From assembly GCF_018294505.1 (NCBI RefSeq), contig NC_057808.1, forward strand, positions 225,181,684 through 225,245,683: DNA of 64,000 bases, in the 5' to 3' direction. The notes below the pieces were generated by a model. The model was not told the DNA's origin. It did no database searches and saw only the letters and a list, made by a program, of their open reading frames with translations. The position numbers were made by a program, and so were the translations under genes. Source of the DNA: Triticum aestivum. Taxonomy: Eukaryota; Streptophyta; Magnoliopsida; Poales; Poaceae. Positions 56,489 through 64,000 of the stretch are shown here, in pieces; within the stretch, counting starts at the first letter, position 1, and each line of letters opens with the position of its first letter.

Positions 56489-56622
56489 CGGACGGACGCG
56501 CGAAAGTGCGTCGCCCCGCGGACGGGGAGCGCCTCGACGTCGAGTGGAGCCTCTTGAAGCTAGGCGGAGTCATTGGCGACGAAAACGAGCGCGCCGAGAC
56601 GGATCTCGCGACCCTCAGCCAT
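56489..56622 (-). pseudogene. Element A gag, N-terminal piece
   Basis: The ATG on minus is at 56620-56622 (MAEGREIRLGALVFVAND), followed after a few codons by an in-frame stop. It lies about 90 bp inside the PBS, the right place for gag to start. B2 cuts it from 39724. Confidence 0.6.
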
Positions 56623-56694
56623 TCCTCCGCCGGAAACCATGACGATGGGAATCGGAAAAAGTTGCAACTTCACCAATAAGTCGCTAAGACACCT

Positions 56695-56712
56695 GCCTCA
56701 CGGTGGGCGCCA
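56695..56712 (-). other. Element A primer-binding site
   Basis: Minus-strand TGGCGCCCACCGTGAGGC two bases inside the 5' LTR (56715). Confidence 0.8.
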
Positions 56713-56873
56713 ACTGTCGTGGATCTAAGACTGACAGTAGAATGGGGGGTAGGTATGAGGAGGCAAGATCCTAGCTATGGCGAAGTTGTACACATGAGTT
56801 TTACGAGTTCAGGCCCTTCGCGGAGGAAGTAATTGCCCTACGTCTCGGTGCCCGGAGGTGGTCGACTGGATTA

Positions 56874-56876
<3 letters not shown>

Positions 56877-56931
<55 letters not shown>
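56877..56931. repeat. (GT)27 microsatellite inside LTR
   Basis: 27 perfect GT dinucleotides where the other LTR has five (19871-19880). Confidence 0.95.
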
Positions 56932-56933
<2 letters not shown>

Positions 56934-56970
56934 AGGGGGTGCGAACCCTTGTGCCAGAGGAGGAGGGTGG

Positions 56971-56980
56971 CTTATATAGA
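56971..56980 (-). promoter_or_regulatory. TATA box of element A 5' LTR
   Basis: On minus the motif is tctatataag; conserved in the other LTR near 19920. Confidence 0.55.
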
Positions 56981-57355
56981 GTGCGCCAGGACCCCGGCCA
57001 TCCTCCGTTACCAAGAGATCAATGTACATAAAGAGGTGGCGTTACAGGTAACGCCAGCCTTAAATGCCTTAATGGCCTTAAAGACTACAGAGTGGATGCT
57101 TGCCCGTTGCTGTTCTGGATGGCTCCTGGTCTTCAAACAGGTCGAATGGATTCTTGCATGGTCGAATGATCGAGTGGTCGATTGACCTAAAGAAGGAGGG
57201 GTCTCCGAGTGACTGGTAGGTCGAGTGGATTACACTCGACACCTTTGTTGGGCCCTCCCTGTTGTCTCTTGAGCTTCTTTGTTTCTAAGACAGTGACCTT
57301 GGGTAGGACGTATAGGTCAGGCCTATTACCCTACCCCAGGTCTATGTCCTCATCA

Positions 57356-57767
57356 GGAACCACTGGGAACGAAAAAGATTTAGACATTGTTGTCTAACAA
57401 CTCATTATGGGCAGTAAAAAGAGAAGGCTGCAGAGTTTGTAGTTACCATCCTACAGCTCACTGTTGTGTTGGATAGAGCATAAAAAAATAATTTGCTTGC
57501 CACCATTCGTATCTTTTTGCTAATAATCCTTACCAGTTTCCTCACTTCATGCTTGTTCATCAATATCTCATTGCCCCATACGCAAAAAGGGTCGATGCGT
57601 GGATCCTTGCCAAGGGCATATGTACCTACAAGCAACAAGTCAATATTAGAAGCTAACTAGTGTCCAGGCCTGGATCTATATGCACTACAATATGGAACGA
57701 CGGGGGAGTACAAGCCGAGGGATGAAGCTAACCTCGGCGGAAAATGGTGGCCGCTCCCATAGTTGTC
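57356..57767 (-). CDS. B3-domain gene, first exons and start of last exon
   Basis: Exon 57767-57733 (35 bases; ATG at 57760-57758, MGAATIFRR) follows an acceptor TTATGCAG and ends at donor GTTAGC. Exon 57625-57447 (179 bases) follows TTGCTTGTAG and ends at GTAACT, encoding ALGKDPRIDPFCVWGNE..., KHEVRKLVRIISKK and MVASKLFFYALSNTTVSCRM. The last exon starts at 57362 after TTTTTCGTTCCCAG with TGG, and is cut after seven bases by element A. Its continuation is 19705-19449. Phases match at each junction, and the whole coding sequence would be 156 residues. The second exon plus the last one form the B3 fold. Whether exons exist upstream of 57767 is unclear. Confidence 0.7.
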
Positions 57768-58210
57768 CTGCATAAGTAGTGGAAAGGCATGATAAGTACA
57801 ACAATATTAACATCAAACCAATATAGCAAAAGTAAACAACATCATCTCCAAATGATAGCTTGAATGTGTTGGTTTCAGCATGTTGTTAAAGCAGATATAA
57901 AATGGAAGGCAATGTTACCGACAGCAGGCTTAACAGCCATCAAATATTGCAATTCAAACTAGTATTGTTGAAAATGAATAGAACGTAGGTAATGCTTAAA
58001 CATCACACTGGATAAATGTGTAAAACTGAAAATAAAGGGCATGTGTTAACTACACCAGGAATAACTAGAACCAAATATAGCCGTTCAAACTGGTATTGAT
58101 ATAGTCGAGCGGCACAGTTCCGACTTGCACATAATGAACCGCACATTGTGAATGACTGAAATAAACAAGGCATAAATGACCAGTATAACAACCAAATATA
58201 GCCATTGAAA
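57768..58210. other. 5' flank of the B3 gene
   Basis: AT-rich sequence with no ORF of note. Two related words, aaccaaatatagcc(g/a)ttcaaactgg and its variant (58070 and 58190), foreshadow the tandem repeat that follows. It may hold promoter or leader introns. Confidence 0.4.
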
Positions 58211-58493
58211 ACTGGACAGAGTCTCACTACAACCGACCTAACAAGCAAATACAGATAAAAAGGGCATATGCTTGAAAACTGGACAAATGCTCACTGCAAC
58301 CAACCTAACAAGCAGATAAAGATAAACAAGGCATCTGCTTGATAACTGGAGAAATGCTAAAAAAGCAACCTAACAACCAAATACAGATAAACAAGGCATC
58401 TGCTTGATAACTAGACAAATGCTAAAAAAGCAACCTATCAACCAAATACAGATAAACAAGGCATCTGCTTGATAACTGGACAAATACTCAAGC
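58211..58493. repeat. 65-67 bp tandem repeat, about four copies
   Basis: Copies are anchored at actgga/actaga at 58211, 58278, 58345, 58410 and 58475. Core: cagataaacaaggcatctgc...ttgataactgg. The array ends abruptly within a unit at about 58493, where retrotransposon coding sequence starts. Confidence 0.85.
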
Positions 58494-59578
58494 AGTCGTA
58501 TTGGTGGACTCGAATGAAGCGAGAAATTGCTCAATTCGTGAATGAATGTGATGTCTGCCGAAGAGTGAAAGCAGAACACCAACGACCAGCTGGTCTCCTC
58601 CAACCTCTTGCTATTCCGGAATGGAAGTTTGATCATATCGAAATGGACTTCGTGACTGGATTTCCAAAGTCCAAGCGCGGAAATGATGCTATCTTCGTTG
58701 TCATCGACAAGCTCTCTAAAGTGGCTCATTTCCTTCCTATCAAAGAATCCATCACAGCAGCTCAGCTGGCAGAGCTCTACACCTCCAGAATTGTCTCCTT
58801 GCACGGCATTCCACAATTGATTTCTTCAGATCGTGGAAGTATCTTCACCTCTAAGTTCTGGGACTCCTTCCAGAAGGCCATGGGCACTAATATTCGCTTC
58901 AGCACAGCTTTCCACCCTCAAACTAGTGGCCAAGTCGAGCGAGTCAATCAAATTCTTGAAGATATGCTCAGGGCTTGTGTCATTTCCTTTGGCATGAAAT
59001 GGGAAGATTGTCTTCCTTATGCTGAATTCTCCTACAACAACAGCTTCCAAGCGAGTTTGGGCAAGGCCCCATTCGAGATTCTCTATGGCAGAAAGTGCCG
59101 TACTCCTCTTAATTGGTCAGAGACTGGTGAACGCCTACTTCTTGGCAATGACTTAATCACTGAAGCTGAAGAAATGTGTAAAGTCATCCGTGATAATCTC
59201 AAAGCCGCGCAATCGCGTCAGAAGAGTTACTATGATAGTAAGCATCGTGATTTTGCTTTCGAGATCGGAGACCATGTCTACCTCCGCGTCTCTCCAATGA
59301 AAGGCACTCGTCGCTTCGGTATCAAAGGGAAGCTTGCCCCTAGATACGTGGGTCCTTTCAAGATCATTGGCAAAAGAGGCGACCTCGCCTATCAACTTGA
59401 GCTTCCTTCCAACTTCGCAAACGTGCACGATGTGTTCCACGTGTCACAGCTCCGCAAGTGCTTCAAGACGCCTGAGCGCACTATCGACTTCGAAGAGATT
59501 GACCTTCAAGAAGATTTGTCTTATCATGAGCACCCAGTTGCTATTCTTGAAGAAACGGAGCATGTATCTCGCCATATT
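58494..59578 (+). pseudogene. Chromovirus-type Gypsy integrase, 5' truncated
   Basis: Coding starts mid-domain (LKQSYWWTRMKREIAQF) with the zinc-finger CDVCRR. All three catalytic residues are present: D in EMDFVTGFP, D in SSDRGSIF, E in GQVERVNQ. Downstream are YAEFSYNNSFQASLGKAPFEILYGRKCRTP and the C-terminal VYLRVSPMKGTRRF...KLAPRYVGPFKI and HDVFHVSQLRKC. The sequence breaks off soon after HPVAILEE, where a chromodomain normally follows, and enters the LTR. RT, protease and gag are missing on the left. This type of integrase belongs to the Tekay/Del group of chromoviruses. Confidence 0.88.
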
Positions 59579-62500
59579 TGTAACTCCGACTCTTGCCATT
59601 TTCGGCTATGTGATATGTTATTCCCTCCGTTGTCGGGTTTTGTCTTTCGTTTTGTATTTTGTCATGTCATGCATTTTCATATCATGTCATCATGTGCATT
59701 GCATTCGCATACGTGTTCGTCTCATGCATCCGAGCATTTTCCCCGTTGTCCGTTTTCCAATCCGGCGCTCCTATCTCCTCCGGTGCACCCCTCTTGTTTT
59801 CTTTCGTGTGCGTGTGTCAAACTTTCTCGGAATGGACCGAGGCTTGTCAAGTGGTCTTAATATACCACCCGGAGCCTACCGGTCAAGTTTCGTTCCATTC
59901 GGAGGTCGTTTGGTACTCCAACGGTTAACCGGGCCTCCGCAATGTCCATTTGAGTGTCCAGCAAAAATCCCCTCCAAAACCAGCCCAAAGCCCACCAAAC
60001 TCTCTTCCATGCTCTAGGTCGTTCGATCACGATCGTGTGGGCGAAAACCGCACCTCATTTGGAGTCTCCTAGCTCCCTCTACCTATTTATAGGTGGGCAT
60101 CCCGAAATACATTTGCAGACGAAACCCTAACCCTCTCCTCGCGCCGCACCGGACACGTCCGCCGCCGGCCGGACGCACCGGCCGCAGCCAATCGGCGCGT
60201 GCCACCTCACCCGCCTCTCTCTCCTCCGCCGCCGCCGGCCCGCGCGGCCCGCAACCGGCCCGCGGAGCCCGCCCGCCGCCGGCCGAGCGCCTCGTCCCGC
60301 GCGCCTGCCCCGTCGCCCGTGCGCTCGCCGCCGCCGGTTGCCGCGCCTCCGCCCCGGCCCTCCGGCCCGCCTCCTCTCCGCCGCCGGCCGGCCCCGCCGC
60401 GCCTCCACCGGCCGGTCCCGCCGCCCTCCGCCGGCGCCCCTCCGGCCGCCGCCGGCCTCGCCTCCCCCGGGCCACCGCGCCGCCTCTTCCTCCTTCCCCG
60501 TCGCCGGCATCGAGCTCGGGAGCCCGATCCGATCGATCTGGTACTGCCCGTTGACCTCTCCCTCGCGTCCGATTTTTTCCCAAGTCCCTAAATTCCATCA
60601 GCAAGTGCCTATGTTCCCGATGCCGTAACTTCTTGCATGTAGCTCCGATTCGCGCGTGTAATATGTCAAATTGTTCGTCTCATAATGCTCTATATTTTGT
60701 TCAATTGCACCATGTTCATTAGAGGTCATCTTGATGCCCAAATCTTCGTTGGAAGAGGTCTAGTTGCTGTTAATCTCTGGTTCTTATCAGAACTTGGAGA
60801 TTTGTCATTTTTGTATCATTTATTCTGTGCATCTTTTGAGCATGATCTCTACATGTGTTTTGAAGTATGCCATGCCATCTTTACAGTAGTATAGTCCATG
60901 TATTGTTGTGATCTCTGTGGTGACTAGCACAAGCATGCAAAGTAGGCCCCGTAATATTTCTGATTTCAGGGACTTAGTGATTTCTCTAAGTCTTTGTCTG
61001 CTGTAATTTTGTTGCCATGTAAACTTGATGCTACAGAGAGATCCATGCATATTTTGGAGATGTTCAGTAAGGATGTTTTGTAGATATAGTTGTAATTGAT
61101 CCATTCCTGCAATTGTTTGCAATTTTAGAGTACCATAGCATGACTCAATCTTGCTCTACTTTTGCTATAAAATATTTCTGGCAGATTCTTAACATGACAT
61201 GCATTTTTGCCAAGCTTATTGTAGTTGATCCATACATGCTATGCAATTGTTCTTGCCATGGATAGCTTCATAAACATGCCATCTTGCTGTAGGTATGCTT
61301 GGTTTGTCATGCATTGCTCTGTAGTGAGTGCATCAAGCTCACAAAGAGGCCTACATATTAATATTTCTGCCATGCTCTGTTTTCTGCTAAGTCTGAAACC
61401 TGATAACGAAACTTGCTATGTTTACATGCTTGCCATCATATCTTCTGGTCCTTTTTGGCTTATGGTCAGTAAGGGACTTTTGTCATGTGCATTTAGTAGA
61501 ACACTACCGTGCCTTGTTTTGCTATGTTAAGTTCCTGTAGCATGTTGATTTCGTGCTCTGAACATTGCTACCTGATGCTGTTTTCTGTCATGTCCAGTTT
61601 TTCACCAAGTCTGTGAACCTGTAATCTTTTGCACTTTTGCCATGCTTGTTTGAGCTTGATATGTTGTGAACTAGCCGTAGCTCAGTGTTCATCTTTTGTC
61701 AAGCATCTCCTGTAGATTACTTCCATGTGCTTTGTTGCTATGTTGGGGTGCTGTAGCATTGTTACTTGTTGTATTTTAAGTGCTATCTTGCTGTTTATCG
61801 CAGATTAGTGTCATTCTTGTTTTGCTTGCCATTTGCAAACCGTGCATCCGATTCCGGTGATCTTTATATCGATTTCGACCGAAATCATCTCATCTTTCCA
61901 GTGGCATGCTTGGTTTGCCAAGTTACTGCCATGTTCATCATTTTCCTTCCGGAGCACGCATATGCATCGCATATCATATCTTGCATATCATACATGTTTT
62001 GCATCATGTTGCTTGCGCATTTCTCGTTGTTGATTGTGGTTCCGTTTGTTTGTGTTCTTGTCTTGGGTAGAGCCGGGAGACGAGTTCGTGAACGAGGAAC
62101 CTGTCGAGTACGCTTACGAGGATCAAGCTTTCGACAACTCTGAGAATCTTGCAGGCAAGATGACCACCCCTCGAAATCACTTCTATCTTTGCTATGCTAG
62201 TTGTTCGCTCTATTGCCATGCTCGCTACCTATCACTTGCTATATCATGTCTCCTATTTCAGCCATGTCAGCCCCTAACCATCCTTTCCTAGCAAACCGTT
62301 GTTTGGCTATGTTACCGCTTTTGCTCAGCCCCTCTTATAGCGTTGCTAGTTGCAGGTGAAGTTGAAGTTTGTTCCATGTCGGAACATGGACATGTTGGGA
62401 TATCACAATATCTCTTATTTAATTAATGCATCTATATATTTTGGTAAAGGGTGGAAGGCTCGGCCTTATGCCTGGTGTTTTGTTCCACTCTTGCCGCCCT

Positions 62501-63769
62501 AGTTACTGTTATACCGGGATTATGTTCCTTGAGTTTGCGTTCCTTACGCGGTCGGGTGATTTATGGGACCCCCTTGACAGTTCGCCTTGAATAAAACTCC
62601 TCCAGCAAGGCCCAACCTTGGTTTTACCATTTGCGACCTATACCTTTTTCCCCCGGGTTTTCTAGAGCCCGAGGGTCATCTTTATTTTAAACCCCCGGGC
62701 CAGTGCTCCTCTGAGTATTGGTCCAAACTGTCAGTCGCCGGTGGCCACCAGGGGCAACTCTGGTCTGGCCTATCGGAAGCTTGGACAATCCGGTGTGCCC
62801 TGAGAACGAGATATGTGCAGCTCCTATCGGGATTTGTCGGCACATTCGGGAGGCTTTGCTGGTCTTGTTTTACCATTGTCGAGATGTCTTGTAAACCGGG
62901 ATTCCGAGACTGATCGGGTCTTTCCGGGAGAAGGTTTATCCTTCGTTGACCGTGAGAGCTTATGATGGGCTAAGTTGGGACACCCCTGCAGGGTATTATC
63001 TTTCGAAAGCCGTGCCCGCGGTTATGAGGCAGATGGGAATTTGTTAATGTCCGGTTGTAGATAACTTGTCACTTGACCCAATTAAAATACACCAAGTGCG
63101 TGTGTAGCCGTGATGGTCTCTTCTCGGCGGAGTCCGGGAAGTGAACACGGTCTGTGTTATGTATGACGTAAGTAGGTGTTCAGGACCTCTTCTTGGTCAT
63201 TGCTAGATGACGTCCGTTCCTTTGCTTCTCTTCTCGCTCTCATTTGCGCAAGTTAGCCACCATATATGCTTTTGCCGCTGCAGCTCCACCTCTTTGCACC
63301 TCCTTGTCCTATAAGCTTAAATAGTCTTGATCTCGCGGGTGTGAGATTGCTGAGTCCCCGTGACTCACAGATACTTCCAAACCAGTTGCAGGTGCCGACG
63401 ATGCCAGTGCAGATGATGGCGTCGATCTCAAGTGGGAGTTCGACGAGGAACGTGGTCGTTACTATGTGTCTTTTCCTGATGATCAGTAGTGGAGCCCAGT
63501 TGGGACGATCGGGGATCTAGCATTTGGGGTTGTCTTATTTTCATCTGGATTTTGACCGTAGTCGGTCTATATGATTGTATTTTGGATGATGTATGATGAT
63601 ATTTATGTATTGTGTGAAGTGGCGATTGTAAGCCAACTCTTTATCCCATTCTTGTTCATTACATGGGATTGTGTGAAGATGACCCTTCTTGCGACAAAAC
63701 CACTATGCGGCTATGCCTCTAAGTCGTGCCTCGACACGTGGGAGATATAGCCGCATCGTGGGCGTTACA
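59579..63769 (+). repeat. Long LTR (about 4.2 kb) of a chromovirus-like element
   Basis: Begins TGTAAC (59579) and ends GTTACA (63769), perfect 6-bp inverted termini, and is followed two to three bases later by a primer-binding site. It includes a TATA box at 60083, a GC-rich 60,130-60,560 stretch, a long AT/TG-rich part (60.7-62.3 kb) with repeated gccatgc...ttgctatg words, and a G/C-run-rich end. No second copy is in the window to prove the borders, so the start is an inference. ORFs inside (60,083-60,628; 61,225; 61,766; 62,587) are not supported as genes. Confidence 0.65.
60083..60091 (+). promoter_or_regulatory. Candidate TATA box of the long LTR
   Basis: ctatttata, about 40 bases before gcagacgaaaccctaacc, a leader-like start. 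Confidence 0.45.
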
Positions 63770-63772
63770 AGT

Positions 63773-63786
63773 TGGTAATCAGAGCC
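63773..63786 (+). other. Primer-binding site after the long LTR
   Basis: tggtaatcagagcc closely resembles the complement of the 3' end of initiator tRNA-Met (tggtatcagagc), with one extra A. Confidence 0.65.
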
Positions 63787-64000
63787 ATCCCCGACTTAGG
63801 AGCCCCCTGCTTGATCGAATCGCTGACGTTGTTGAGTCTAGAACAAAAATGTTTTGAGTCTTAGGATTATATATATCGGAGAGTAGGATTCTTTTTACTC
63901 CTCAGTCCCTTCGTCGCTCTGGTGAGGTCTCCTGACGTAGAAGTTTTGACTATTCTCTCCTCAGATTTCACTAAAAAAATTTTAGGATCACGCGGGTATC
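63787..64000 (+). other. Untranslated leader of the next Gypsy element
   Basis: Non-coding sequence between the PBS and where gag would begin, beyond the window. Confidence 0.5.

Larger units (their letters stand above)
19711..57355 (-). mobile_element. Gypsy LTR retrotransposon A (host of the nest), Tat-like
   Basis: LTRs at 19711-20301 (3' LTR in its own orientation) and 56715-57355 (5' LTR) are about 3% diverged by eye, apart from a microsatellite difference. The PBS (TGGCGCCCACCG on minus) lies at 56695-56712 and the PPT (minus attcgggggctaa) at 20302-20313. Gag, protease, reverse transcriptase, RNase H and integrase are in the order of Ty3/Gypsy elements on the minus strand. An extra gene lies on the plus strand between integrase and the 3' LTR, an arrangement described for Tat-lineage elements. 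Net length without the nested elements is about 13.76 kb. Stops and frameshifts in gag and pol make it non-functional. B1 and B2 are inserted in gag. Confidence 0.92.
56715..57355 (-). repeat. Element A right LTR (5' LTR)
   Basis: 641 bp, 50 bp longer than its partner at 19711-20301. The difference is mostly the (gt)27 tract. Otherwise collinear. Confidence 0.93.
19706..57360. other. Target-site duplication of element A (ggaac)
   Basis: The 5-bp direct repeat ggaac lies at 19706-19710 and 57356-57360, immediately outside the two LTRs. It proves a single insertion event into the B3 exon. Confidence 0.95.

Noticed and set aside
56877..57185. ORF beginning with Cys-Val repeats
   Set aside because: It is the translation of the GT microsatellite and the LTR.
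19711..57355. A viral integration or a novel defence system
   Set aside because: Every coding block is explained by Ty3/Gypsy gag-pol, the extra antisense gene or the B3 gene; no envelope, movement or capsid-type genes are seen.
60083..60628. Overlapping Pro/Ala/Arg-rich ORFs on both strands
   Set aside because: They come from extreme GC content; all frames are open at once and no domain is visible.

Overview
This window looks like intergenic DNA from a very large grass genome, most likely wheat, barley or a relative (Triticeae). It is packed with nested LTR retrotransposons, Stowaway-type MITEs and class II transposon remnants. No bacterial or viral gene organisation is visible. The only host-gene-like material I can support is a small plant B3-domain gene, a short unrecognised spliced ORF, and a degraded coiled-coil/Transposase_24-type gene that probably belongs to a DNA transposon.

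Left part (1-19,448). An LTR end (1-554) is followed by class II-like DNA with GGCCC-rich repeats and a decayed minus-strand gene (2,023-6,765). A truncated Gypsy end (6,766 to about 7,640) cuts into the GC-rich 5' side of that gene. A solo LTR with intact 5-bp target-site duplications (TSDs) sits at 7,947-9,458, just downstream of a TATA box and upstream of a small spliced ORF. From 10.4 to 18.3 kb there are MITEs, a 5S-rRNA-derived fragment beside a long foldback, and three diverged copies of a local duplication. Class II subterminal repeats cover 18.6-19.2 kb.

Central nest (19,449-57,767). A B3 gene on the minus strand is split by a 37.6-kb insertion. Element A (19,711-57,355, minus, TSD ggaac) is a Gypsy element of about 13.8 kb net. 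Its gag was hit twice, by non-autonomous elements B1 (31,876-38,983, TSD atctg) and B2 (39,725-56,488, TSD cggac). B2 was in turn hit by Gypsy element C (41,830-51,964, plus, TSD gggat). All four insertions have matching 5-bp TSDs, so their relative order is unambiguous. A and C both carry gag-pol plus a second, multi-exon gene on the opposite strand between pol and the 3' LTR. The two transcription units converge. In A the convergence zone is filled by a 73-bp satellite with a 7-monomer higher-order structure. B1 and B2 have LTR, PBS, PPT and small gag-like ORFs but no pol, so they would depend on enzymes from elsewhere.

Right part (57,768-64,000). The 5' flank of the B3 gene ends in a 65-67 bp tandem repeat. 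That repeat abuts a 5'-truncated chromovirus-type Gypsy integrase (58,494 to about 59,578). This runs into a 4.2-kb LTR (59,579-63,769) and then a primer-binding site and untranslated leader: the join expected where two tandem elements share one LTR.

All retroelement reading frames in A and C carry stops or frameshifts. Element and domain assignments rest on motifs and recall of families; no database search was possible.
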